Of a stretch of 64,000 nt of DNA, positions 42,664 to 51,053 are shown in pieces. Source of the stretch: Acidobacteriota bacterium. Lineage in GTDB: Bacteria > Acidobacteriota > Thermoanaerobaculia > Multivoradales > Multivoraceae. Positions within the stretch are counted from its first letter, which is position 1. Every line of letters begins with the position of its first letter. Under the pieces are notes generated by a model that made no database searches, was not told where the DNA came from, and saw only the letters and a list, made by a program, of their open reading frames with translations. The translations under genes were made by a program, and so were the position numbers. The stretch covers positions 2,195,962 through 2,259,961 of the forward strand of contig WTGQ01000002.1 of NCBI GenBank assembly GCA_011525365.1. Direction: 5' to 3'.

Positions 42664-44807
42664 AGATCCACACTCCGATCGCCGCGCTCGTTGCATTGCT
42701 CCTGGCCAGTGCCGCGGCCGCCCAACCCCCACCCCGCCGGGCGGAGGCCGCCTACGCAGTCGACGATGCCGCCCTGATCGGCGCCGCCGGCCGCACCGGC
42801 GACTGGCTGACCTACGGCGGCACCTACAAGGAGCAGCGCTACAGCGTCCTGGACCAGATCAACGACGGCAACGTCGACCAGCTCGGCATCGCCTGGGTCC
42901 AGGAGACGAACACGAAGCGCGGCCTCGAGGCCACTCCGCTGATCGTCGACGGCGTGATGTACGCGACCGGCGCCTGGAACGTCATCTACGCCCTCGACGC
43001 GGTGACCGGCGAACCGCTGTGGACGTACGACCCGGAGGTGCCGCGCTCCATCGCGATGAAGACCTGCTGCGACGCGGTCAACCGCGGCGCCGCCCTGTAC
43101 CGCGGCAAGGTGATCTCCGCCACGCTCGACGGCCGTCTGATCGCCATCGACGCCGAGACCGGAGAACTCGCCTGGTCGACGATGACCGTGCCCGAGGACT
43201 CGATGTACACGATCACCGGCGCGCCCCGGATCGCCAAGGGCAAGGTGATCATCGGCAACAGCGGCGCCGAGTACGGCGTGCGCGGCTACGTCGACGCCTA
43301 CGACGCGGAGACCGGCGAGCGCGCCTGGCGCTTCTACACCGTGCCGGGCAACCCGGCCGACGGCTTCGAGAACGAGGCGATGCGGATGGCCGCCGAGACC
43401 TGGACCGGCGAGTGGTGGACCGGAGGCGGCGGAGGCACGGTGTGGGATTCCATCGTCTACGACCCGGAACTCGACCTGCTCTACATCGGCGTCGGCAACG
43501 GCGCGCCCTGGGACCGCAACCTGCGCAGCCCCGGCGGCGGCGACAACCTGTTCCTGTCGTCCATCGTCGCGCTCCGCCCCGATACCGGCGAGTACGTCTG
43601 GCACTACCAGACGACGCCCGGCGACACCTGGGACTACACCGCCACCCAGCCGATCATGCTCGCCGAGCTGCCGATCGGCCGCCGGGTGCGCCAGGTCCTG
43701 ATGCAGGCGCCGAAGAACGGCTTCTTCTACGTCCTCGACCGCCGCACCGGCGAGCTGATCTCGGCCGAGGAGTTCGTCACCGTGACCTGGGCCAGCCACG
43801 TCGATCTGGCCAGCGGCCGGCCGGTCGAGCTCGCGGGAGCGCGCTACACCGACCAGACCGTCAACGTAATGCCGGGGCCGCTCGGCGGCCACAACTGGCA
43901 CCCGATGGCCTTCAGCCCAATGACCGGCCTCGTCTACATCCCGGCGATGGAGATGGGGAACTTCTACGTCCCGGATCCCAACTACGAGTACACCCCGGGG
44001 CAGTGGAACCTGGGAGTGCGCGCGGCGTCTCCCGAGGACATTCCGCAGGCGATCGTCGACGCCACCGGCCTCTCGGGCCAGATGCTGGCCGAGGACGCGC
44101 CGCCGGCCCTGCTCTCGGGCCATCTACTGGCCTGGGATCCGGTCGCGCAGCGCGAAATCTGGCGGGCCCAGTACACGATGCCGTGGTCCGGCGGCGTGCT
44201 GGCCACCGCCGGCAACCTCGTCTTCCAGGGCACGCCCTTCGGCCAGTTGACCGCGTACCGCGCCGACGACGGCGAGAAGCTCTGGGAGAGCTACACCGGC
44301 AGCGGCGTCATCGCGCCGCCGATCACCTTCGAGAGCGGCGGCACCCAGTACATCGCGGTCATGTCCGGCTGGGGCGGCGCCTTCGGCATCGTCGGCAGCC
44401 GCTCGGCCCGGCAGGCGGTCGAATCCGAGGGCCGGATCGTCGTCTACGCCCTCGGCGCCACCGGCCGGCCGATCGAGCGGCAGGAGCGCCGCGAGATCCG
44501 CGTCACCCGGGTCGATCACGGCGCCTCGACCGAAGACATCGACGCCGGGCGCCGGCTGTTCAACCAGTACTGCCTCGTCTGCCACGGCTACGGCGCCGTC
44601 TCCGGCGGCGTCACGCCGGACCTCCGCCAGTCGTCCCAGCGGGTCTTCGACTCCTACGAAGCGGCCCTGCTCGAAGGCGCCCTCGTCGACCTCGGCATGC
44701 CCAGCTTCGCCCCCGTCCTCGACCGTGACGACGTCGCCCTGATCAAGGCCTACGTGCTCCACCGCCGCAACATGCTCGCCGACGAACAGAGCTCCCAGGT
44801 GCCGTGA
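42660..44807 (+). CDS. quinohaemoprotein alcohol dehydrogenase (PQQ plus cytochrome c)
   Basis: A 715-residue type II quinohaemoprotein. Signal peptide about 1-21. Adjacent cysteines C136-C137 with DAVNRG, catalytic W324-D325-Y326-T327 (TTPGDTWDYTATQP), and a C-terminal cytochrome c domain with CLVCHG from about C638. Thr at the position after the catalytic Asp-Tyr suggests a calcium rather than lanthanide enzyme. Oxidises alcohols in the periplasm and passes electrons internally to haem. Start and stop overlap neighbours (ATGA, GTGA). Confidence 0.93.
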   Translation: MKIHTPIAALVALLLASAAAAQPPPRRAEAAYAVDDAALIGAAGRTGDWLTYGGTYKEQRYSVLDQINDGNVDQLGIAWVQETNTKRGLEATPLIVDGVMYATGAWNVIYALDAVTGEPLWTYDPEVPRSIAMKTCCDAVNRGAALYRGKVISATLDGRLIAIDAETGELAWSTMTVPEDSMYTITGAPRIAKGKVIIGNSGAEYGVRGYVDAYDAETGERAWRFYTVPGNPADGFENEAMRMAAETWTGEWWTGGGGGTVWDSIVYDPELDLLYIGVGNGAPWDRNLRSPGGGDNLFLSSIVALRPDTGEYVWHYQTTPGDTWDYTATQPIMLAELPIGRRVRQVLMQAPKNGFFYVLDRRTGELISAEEFVTVTWASHVDLASGRPVELAGARYTDQTVNVMPGPLGGHNWHPMAFSPMTGLVYIPAMEMGNFYVPDPNYEYTPGQWNLGVRAASPEDIPQAIVDATGLSGQMLAEDAPPALLSGHLLAWDPVAQREIWRAQYTMPWSGGVLATAGNLVFQGTPFGQLTAYRADDGEKLWESYTGSGVIAPPITFESGGTQYIAVMSGWGGAFGIVGSRSARQAVESEGRIVVYALGATGRPIERQERREIRVTRVDHGASTEDIDAGRRLFNQYCLVCHGYGAVSGGVTPDLRQSSQRVFDSYEAALLEGALVDLGMPSFAPVLDRDDVALIKAYVLHRRNMLADEQSSQVP

Positions 44808-45247
44808 TCGAGGCCTGGCGGCGGTACCTGCTGTACGTCCTGCTCTTCGGGGCGGTCGGTCTGCTGGCGGAGCTGTATCTGCTGGACCACTACGAGGACT
44901 GGAGGCAGTGGATCCCGCTGGTGCTCATCGTCGCCGGTACGGCCGCGGGGGTGTGGCTCGCGGTGCGTCCGTCCCGCATTGCGGTCCGGATCTTCCAGAT
45001 CCTGCTGGCGGCGTACGTGCCCGCTGGACTGCTGGGCGTCTACTTCCACTTCCAGTCCAACGTCGAGTTCGAGCAGGAGCTCCACCCGAACTCCCGCGGG
45101 CTCGAGCTCGTCACGGAGAGCCTTGGCGGCGCCATGCCGACACTGGCGCCGGGGACGATGATCCTGCTCGGGTTGCTCGGTATACTCATCGCCCTCCAGC
45201 ACCCGGCCGCCGGCGGCGGCACCGCTGTTTCGTCGTCGAACGACTGA
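44804..45247 (+). CDS. small membrane protein, unknown function
   Basis: A 147-residue protein with about four transmembrane helices: LLYVLLFGAVGLLAELYLLD, WIPLVLIVAGTAAGVWLAV, IFQILLAAYVPAGLLGVYFH, and one near TMILLGLLGILIAL. I do not recognise a family. GTG overlaps the quinohaemoprotein stop (GTGA), so translation is coupled. It could anchor or supply electrons for the quinoproteins. Confidence 0.7.
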   Translation: MIEAWRRYLLYVLLFGAVGLLAELYLLDHYEDWRQWIPLVLIVAGTAAGVWLAVRPSRIAVRIFQILLAAYVPAGLLGVYFHFQSNVEFEQELHPNSRGLELVTESLGGAMPTLAPGTMILLGLLGILIALQHPAAGGGTAVSSSND

Positions 45248-45298
45248 CCCACGGTCCCCGCCGGCCCGACACCTGCCACCTGGAACTGAGGATCCTCG

Positions 45299-45931
45299 AT
45301 GAATCGACACACACTAATGTGGACCACTACAGTCCTGTTCCTCCTCACCATCCCGGCCGCAGCCCAGGTCGGCGCCAACAACGGCCTCCTCAACCCCAAC
45401 CTTGCCAGCGAGGATGAACTGGCGGCAGTCGACGGGCTCGACGCGGACGCAGTGGCCGCCATCCTGGACGGTCGGCCGTTTCTGCGCGCCTCGGATCTGC
45501 ATGCAATCGTTTCAGCTCATGTCGCCGAAGATCAGTACGACGCCATCTACGGCGCTCTCTGGGTCCCCATCGACCTGAACGACGCGACCTCCGAGGAAAT
45601 CGGGCTCATCCCCGGCGTCGGCCGGCGGATGACCCACGAGTTCGAGGAGTACCGCCCCTACACCGCGCTGGCCCAGTTCCACCGGGAGATCGGCAAGTAC
45701 GTCGACGACGACGAAGTGGAGCGACTCGCCCAGTACGTCTACGTCCGCATCGACCTGAACACCGCCTCCGGCGAGGACATCCTGAGCATCCCCGGCGTCG
45801 GCCGCCGCATGCGGCACGAGTTCGAGGAGTACCGCCCGTACGAGGCGATGTCCCAGTTCCGCCGCGAGATCGGCAAGTACGTCGACGACGACGAAGTCGA
45901 GCGACTGGCCCGCTACGTCGAGATTCGGTAA
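45299..45931 (+). CDS. exported protein with three 60-residue helix-hairpin-helix units
   Basis: A 210-residue protein: signal peptide (about 1-23), then three consecutive 60-residue units (31-90, 91-150, 151-210). Units 2 and 3 are nearly identical and contain IPGVGRRMxHEFEEYRPY, a helix-hairpin-helix core as in ComEA-type proteins, followed by IGKYVDDDEVERLAxYV. Unit 1 is degenerate. ComEA uses such motifs to bind DNA in the periplasm; here a DNA role is unproven and the motif may serve protein contacts. A GAGGA at about 45288 precedes the ATG. Last gene of the long plus-strand run. Confidence 0.8.
   Translation: MNRHTLMWTTTVLFLLTIPAAAQVGANNGLLNPNLASEDELAAVDGLDADAVAAILDGRPFLRASDLHAIVSAHVAEDQYDAIYGALWVPIDLNDATSEEIGLIPGVGRRMTHEFEEYRPYTALAQFHREIGKYVDDDEVERLAQYVYVRIDLNTASGEDILSIPGVGRRMRHEFEEYRPYEAMSQFRREIGKYVDDDEVERLARYVEIR
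45389..45928 (+). repeat. three tandem 180-bp units inside the HhH gene
   Basis: Units at 45389-45568, 45569-45748 and 45749-45928 each encode 60 residues. The second and third are very similar at DNA level (for example, both contain CACGAGTTCGAGGAGTACCG), pointing to recent duplication; the first is diverged. Confidence 0.85.
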
Positions 45932-45934
45932 GCC

Positions 45935-47191
45935 CTACGTCGGTCCGAACACCGGCAGCGCCGGGAACTCGCCCTTGAGGACGGCGGAGGCGTCGTCCAT
46001 CCCCATCCAGCCCTCGATCATCGACGCGTAGACCCGCCGGAAGTCGGTCGTCATCTTCAGGTTGCCGTCGTCGAGGTCGCTGAGATCAGGCGTGTCGCCG
46101 TAGAAGCCGCCGGCGACGCCCTTGCCGGCGACGAACATCGGGCCCGCGGTGCCGTGATCGGTGCCGAGGCTCGCGTTCTCCTCCACCCGGCGCCCGAACT
46201 CGGTGAACATGAGGACCGCCACGTCGTCGGCCCGGCCGATCCGGTCGACGTCGCGCAGGAAGCCCGCGACCGCGTCGGACATGTACATCAGCAGGCGGGC
46301 GTGGGTGTCGGCCTGGTGGACGTGGGTGTCGAACGAGTTGCCCCGGAAGCTCACGTAGTAGATGCGGGTGGGCAGCTCGGCCTCGATCAGGGCCGCGACC
46401 TTGCGCAGGTCGGCGCCGAGGCCGCCGATGCCGTAGTCGACCGGCGTGCGGTAGCCCGACCAGGCGTCGCGCACGAGCGCCGCGCTCGACGCCGCGTTGG
46501 CGGCCGTGCCGCGCAGGAAGTCGAGGGCGTCGTTGCCGCTCGCCTCGTCCATACCGAAGTGGCCGAGCGCCTGTTTCTCGCCCGGCGTGCCCTGGCGCCG
46601 GAGGCGGCCCGGGTCGTCGAACACCAGGGGCGAGTGCCGGGCCGCGCGCACCGCCAGCGACTGCGAACTGGCCACGTTGACGATGTAGTTCGGCGTGCCG
46701 TCAGGGCCGTGATCGTCGGCGAGACGGCCCAGCCAGCCGAGCGCCTCGCCGCCGTTCGGCACGCCCGTGTGCCAGAAGCCCATCGACGAGAAGTGGGACA
46801 GGCTCGGGTTCGGGTAGCCGCAGCCCTCGACGACCGCCAGGTTCCCGTCCTTGTACAGGCCCTCCATGCCGACGAGCGAGGGATGGAATCCCGCCTCCTC
46901 GGTGAGTGCGATCGCTCGCTTGGGGCGAATGCCCAGGTTCGGGCGTACCCGGTAGTACTCGTCGTTCCGGAACGGGATGACCGTGTTCAGCCCGTCGTTG
47001 CCGCCGGAGAGCTCCACCACGACCAGGATGCGTCCCGACGCGTCCGAGATCCCGGACCGCAGTTCCTCCAGCGCGAGCGCCGCGGACGTACGGCCGAGAA
47101 CCGCCGGCAGACCGGCGGCGACGCCGAGTCCAAGGAGGCCACGGTGGAGGAAGTCGCGCCGCGAACAGCCGCAGGGAAGTCGTTCAGCCAT
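45935..47191 (-). CDS. DUF1501 protein with Tat signal
   Basis: A 418-residue DUF1501 protein (sulfatase/alkaline phosphatase-like fold). N-terminal CSRRDFLHRGLLGLGVAAG is a twin-arginine export signal. VVVELSGGNDGLNTVIPF and the C-terminal VLMFTEFGRRVEENASLGTD and HGTAGPMFV stretches are family signatures. It follows the DUF1800 gene by 10 bp, a pairing common in Planctomycetes and Acidobacteria. The pair is thought to act at the cell surface, but the reaction is unknown. Confidence 0.92.
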   Translation of the reverse strand: MAERLPCGCSRRDFLHRGLLGLGVAAGLPAVLGRTSAALALEELRSGISDASGRILVVVELSGGNDGLNTVIPFRNDEYYRVRPNLGIRPKRAIALTEEAGFHPSLVGMEGLYKDGNLAVVEGCGYPNPSLSHFSSMGFWHTGVPNGGEALGWLGRLADDHGPDGTPNYIVNVASSQSLAVRAARHSPLVFDDPGRLRRQGTPGEKQALGHFGMDEASGNDALDFLRGTAANAASSAALVRDAWSGYRTPVDYGIGGLGADLRKVAALIEAELPTRIYYVSFRGNSFDTHVHQADTHARLLMYMSDAVAGFLRDVDRIGRADDVAVLMFTEFGRRVEENASLGTDHGTAGPMFVAGKGVAGGFYGDTPDLSDLDDGNLKMTTDFRRVYASMIEGWMGMDDASAVLKGEFPALPVFGPT

Positions 47192-47201
47192 CAGGAACTC
47201 C

Positions 47202-49055
47202 TCAGCCCAACTGATACTCGGGCGAACTGAAGACGAGGTAGAGCGTCGAGCGTAGCGCCTCCTCGACTTTCTCGTGTGCGCCGGGGTCTTGCTCCTCCAG
47301 GCCGGTCGACTCCAGCTCGCGCTCGAGGTGCCGAACCAGGGCCGCGCGCCCTCGGCCCGTCAGCGGAACGCGCAGGAACCGGTGCAGGAGGTGGTCGACC
47401 GCCCCGTTAGCGTCGGTGGCGCCGGCCTCCAGCACCATGGTCCGTACGTCGACGTCGAGGACGTGGCGCGGCACGAGCTTGACTCGCTCGTAGGCCACCA
47501 CGTAGCCGCGATAGCCGCCGTAGCGGGTGTTGTACTCCTCGTCCGCGTCGGCAAGCGTGTTGGACGCGGCGTCGCCCTGCTTGGTCGCCGCCGTGATCGT
47601 CATCCCCCGCGCCAGCCGTTCGCCGACCTGGCGGTAGATCCCGGGCATCCGCCGGTCCGGATGGCCGAACTCCTCGAGCGCCGGCGGAAAGAGGACCGAG
47701 CGCATCGCGTTGCCGCGCTCGAGCAACGTCGCCGGCGTGATCCAGGTCCGTCCGCCCGCCCAGCCGGCCACGTTCGGCGGATAGAGCAGTTGCTGGCCCA
47801 GGCGACCCGCGAGGCTGTTCATGTCCGGTACCGTGGGCGCCCTCGGCACACCGAGCTTGCGGTAGGTCGACACGAACAGCGCGACCGGGCTCTTGATCTG
47901 GGTGGCGACCGACGGCGGGCTGTAGAAGTCTCGCGACGAGAGGATCGTCCGCAGCAGCGCCTTCAGTTCGTACCCCGACTCGCGCAGGCGCCGGCCCAGT
48001 TCGACCTGGAGCGCCGCGTCGAGCTCCTCCCGCACCAGGTAGCGGTACACCTTGCCCGCGATGAACTCGCCGGTCGCCGGCTGCTCGAGGATGATGTCGA
48101 GCACCTCCTCGCCGCCCAGGTTCCCCTCGCGCCCCAGGAAGGTTTTCGGGCCGTCGTCGTGGAGTTCGGCGTCGAACCGGTAGTCGAGGACGTCGTTCGT
48201 CCAGCCGGTGAACGCTCGCGACGCCTCCCTAACGTCCTGCTCGGTGTAGTTGCGCGTGTCTCCGCTGTTTTGGCCCATCGTGAACAGCTCGAGCAGCTCG
48301 CGGCCGAAGTTCTCGTTCGGGTGGTCCTTCACGTTCTCCCGGTTGTCGAGGTAGACCAGCATCGCCGGATCGCGCATGACCGCGAGCACCAGGCTCTTGA
48401 AGTCCGTCGTGGCATGAGCGCGCAGGGTCCGGTTCTGCAGGTGCATCTTCCGCGCGTCGCGGACCTTGACTTCCGAGGTCGCGAAGTGGTCGTGCCAGAA
48501 GAGGGTCATCTTCTCTTCCAGCGGCCGCGGCGTGACCACCATCCGGTCGGCCCACCACAGCGCCAGCCGCCGCGTCTCCAGGACGTTGCTGCGCAGCCCG
48601 TAGAAGAACTTGTCGACGACGGGCTGGATCGGCCGCGACGAACCATCCGGAAGGACGTCGACGCCGAGTGACCGTCCGTGCCGCCGCGCCCGCCGAACCG
48701 CCGCCGCCCGGCTGGGCGGGAACGGGTCCATTCCCGGATCCCAGATGCCGGACTCGTCGAACGGCGCAAGCGCCGAGTCGTCGATCGCCTCGTAGTCCAC
48801 GAGCCGGGAAACCGCGGCCTCCAGCCCGAGCGCGGCGAGTTCCTCGATCTCCGCCGGCGTGCCGCCGAAACCGGCCCGTTCCAGCAGGTGCGCGGCCTGC
48901 TCGTAGCCGAAGTCCGACTCGGCCAGCGGCGCCAGGTCGCCGACCCAGGCGTGGCCGGACGGTTCGACCGGCGGGCCGAAGGCGACTACGGGCAGGGCAA
49001 TGCACAAGGCGACCGCAGCCGCCGCGCCGCTTCCCGGATGAACGCGATGCTTCAA
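47202..49055 (-). CDS. DUF1800 protein
   Basis: A 617-residue exported DUF1800 protein. Family stretches are AAHLLERAGFGGTPAEIEEL near the N-terminus, MTLFWHDHFATSEVKV, ENFGRELLELFTMG, and YPPNVAGWAGGRTWITPATL. The only workable start after the upstream gene is TTG at 49055, followed by a basic stretch and a hydrophobic signal segment (ALCIALPVVAFG); no ATG or GTG fits. It is paired with the DUF1501 gene immediately downstream. Confidence 0.9.
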   Translation of the reverse strand: MKHRVHPGSGAAAAVALCIALPVVAFGPPVEPSGHAWVGDLAPLAESDFGYEQAAHLLERAGFGGTPAEIEELAALGLEAAVSRLVDYEAIDDSALAPFDESGIWDPGMDPFPPSRAAAVRRARRHGRSLGVDVLPDGSSRPIQPVVDKFFYGLRSNVLETRRLALWWADRMVVTPRPLEEKMTLFWHDHFATSEVKVRDARKMHLQNRTLRAHATTDFKSLVLAVMRDPAMLVYLDNRENVKDHPNENFGRELLELFTMGQNSGDTRNYTEQDVREASRAFTGWTNDVLDYRFDAELHDDGPKTFLGREGNLGGEEVLDIILEQPATGEFIAGKVYRYLVREELDAALQVELGRRLRESGYELKALLRTILSSRDFYSPPSVATQIKSPVALFVSTYRKLGVPRAPTVPDMNSLAGRLGQQLLYPPNVAGWAGGRTWITPATLLERGNAMRSVLFPPALEEFGHPDRRMPGIYRQVGERLARGMTITAATKQGDAASNTLADADEEYNTRYGGYRGYVVAYERVKLVPRHVLDVDVRTMVLEAGATDANGAVDHLLHRFLRVPLTGRGRAALVRHLERELESTGLEEQDPGAHEKVEEALRSTLYLVFSSPEYQLG

Positions 49056-49105
49056 GGTCGCCGCCGATGATAGCGGCTGAGCACTCGACGGCAGGCCAGG
49101 AACCC

Positions 49106-50137
49106 TCAGGAATGGCCGAGGGACAGCAGGTTCTCGACCGGCTGGTACAGCTCCTCCAGGTAGGCGACATCCTCCGCCTCGAGTTCGATCGCCGTCGCCT
49201 CGACGAGCTGCTCGATCTGGGAGATCTTCGATACGCCGACGACGGGCGACGTGACCTCGGGCTTGTTCACAAGCCAGGCGAGCGAGATCTGCGCCGGCGT
49301 GCGGCCGTACTTCCCGGCCACTTCGACCACCCGATCGGCGATGTCGAAGGTGGCGGCGCCGCCGTAGAGCATCTCGGTGCGCACCCGGTCGCCGCCCTTC
49401 GAGCGCTCCGTGCCGCCCTCGTCGAAGCTGCCCCGGTACGAGCCGGTCAGGATCCCGCGCGCCAGCGGCGACCACGGAGTCAGCGCCACGCCGGTCCGGG
49501 CGCAGTACGGGTTCATCTCCCGCTCTTCCTCGCGGTAGACGAGGTTGTAGTGGTTCTGCATCGACACGAACTCGGTCCAGCCGTTCTGCCGCGCCGTCAT
49601 CTGGAGCTCGGTGAACTGCCACGCGAACATGGATGACGCGCCCAGGTAGAGGGCCTTGCCGGCCTTCACCACGTCGTGCAGGGCCTCCAGCGTCTCCTCG
49701 ATCGGCGCCCGGACCTGGCCCGGAATGCCGTGCGGATGGCGATGGATGATCAACTGGTCGATGTAGTCGAGGCCCAGCCGCTGCAAACAACCGTCGACGC
49801 CTTCCATGATGTGTTTGCGGGACAACCCACCCTGGTTCGGCGACCTCCCCATCGGCATGGAGACCTTGGTCGCGATCACGTACTCATCCCGCGGCAGCAG
49901 CTCGCGCAGGAGCGCTCCGACCACCCGCTCGCAGGCGCCGATGCCGTAGATGTCCGCGCAGTCGAAGTAGAAGAGCCCGCGCTCGATGGCGGCCTGGAAG
50001 ATCGGCCGCGAGGCGTCGATGTCGAGCGTCCAGTCGCCCTGGTGACCCCTGCCCGGCTCGCCGAAGTTCATCGTTCCCAGGCACAGCTCCGACACCCGAA
50101 GTCCGCACTTCTCGCCCAACTGAACCGCCTTCAACAC
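49106..50137 (-). CDS. aldo/keto reductase
   Basis: A 343-residue NADPH-dependent aldo/keto reductase. The catalytic tetrad is visible as Asp and Tyr in FDCADIYG, Lys in IATKVSM, and His in LIIHRHPHG. GLTPWSPLARG-like ALTPWSPLARG is typical of the AKR11/YghZ-like group. GTG at 50137 follows a strong GGGAGGTGGG. It reduces aldehydes or ketones; the natural substrate is unknown. Only 29 bp separate it from the divergent DUF3604 remnant. Confidence 0.92.
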   Translation of the reverse strand: MLKAVQLGEKCGLRVSELCLGTMNFGEPGRGHQGDWTLDIDASRPIFQAAIERGLFYFDCADIYGIGACERVVGALLRELLPRDEYVIATKVSMPMGRSPNQGGLSRKHIMEGVDGCLQRLGLDYIDQLIIHRHPHGIPGQVRAPIEETLEALHDVVKAGKALYLGASSMFAWQFTELQMTARQNGWTEFVSMQNHYNLVYREEEREMNPYCARTGVALTPWSPLARGILTGSYRGSFDEGGTERSKGGDRVRTEMLYGGAATFDIADRVVEVAGKYGRTPAQISLAWLVNKPEVTSPVVGVSKISQIEQLVEATAIELEAEDVAYLEELYQPVENLLSLGHS

Positions 50138-50166
50138 GTTCCCACCTCCCCTAGTAGAGCCGCGCG

Positions 50167-51037
50167 ATGATAGCGACCGGCGGCTATGCTGCCGCCCAGA
50201 ACGCCGGCACCTACTCCCCCGCGGCCGCCGTGGACCACCCCACGCACGTGTTCTGGGGCGACACCCACGTCCACACCAGCTTCTCCTCGGGCGACGCGAA
50301 CATGGTCGGAACGAACGACGCGGACCCGAGCATCGCCTACCGGTTCGCGCGCGGCGACGTGGTCGAAGGGAGGACCGGCATGCCGGTCCGCCTGCGCCGG
50401 CCGCTCGACTTCCTGGTCATCGCCGATCACGCCGAGAATCTGGGCGTCAGCTTCAGCGTCCAGTCCGGGGACCCGGCCCTGCTAGCCGAGGAGATCGGCC
50501 GGCAGCTCCGGGAAGCCTGGCTCGAAGTGCGCAACCGCCTGGGTACCGACACCGAGCGACGGGCCTTCAACAGCCAGGTCAGCGCCACCGGCCGCGCTGT
50601 CAGCGCGCCCTACCGGCAGACGGTCTGCCAGCGGGTCGTCGTCTTCCGCGACGACCCCTCGAAGACCGGGACGATCGTCCCCTTCAGCGCCTTCGACAGC
50701 CGGAACCCGGAGGACCTGTGGCGCTTCCTGGCGCGCTACGAGCAGACCACCGGCGGCCAGGTGCTGGCGATCCCGCACAACGGCAACACGAGCAACGGCG
50801 AGATGTTCGGGCTGGAGAACTTCGAGGGCGAAGCCCTGACCGCGACCTACTCCCGTTCCCCTCGCCGACCCGCATGCTGGAGCCCATGGTCGGCGCCTGG
50901 CCGTCGCCGCTCAACTGGAAACCTCGGCTTCGGGCTACGACGCGAAGTACTTCGGCGTCGAGGATCTGCCGGAGGAGATCCCCAGGATCACGCAGCAGCG
51001 CGCCTACACGTCGCCGATCTGGTACACGCCCGAGTAG
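50167..51037 (+). pseudogene. decayed DUF3604 gene
   Basis: DUF3604 proteins are metal-binding and usually 600-700 residues. The N-terminal 230 residues are intact here (VFWGDTHVHTSFSSGDAN, FLVIADHAENLGVSF, VLAIPHNGNTSNGEMFGLEN). After about 50850 the frame changes: TRMLEPMV appears in a second frame, and the family's C-terminal end, GYDAKYFGVEDLPEEIP followed by QRAYTSPIWYTPE and TAG (51035-51037), in a third. The middle, some 350 residues, is missing. The frame that continues from the start reads nonsense to 51129. The signal peptide also appears shortened. This looks like real decay, not a single sequencing error. Confidence 0.85.
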
Positions 51038-51053
51038 CGGCCGGTCGTCCGAC

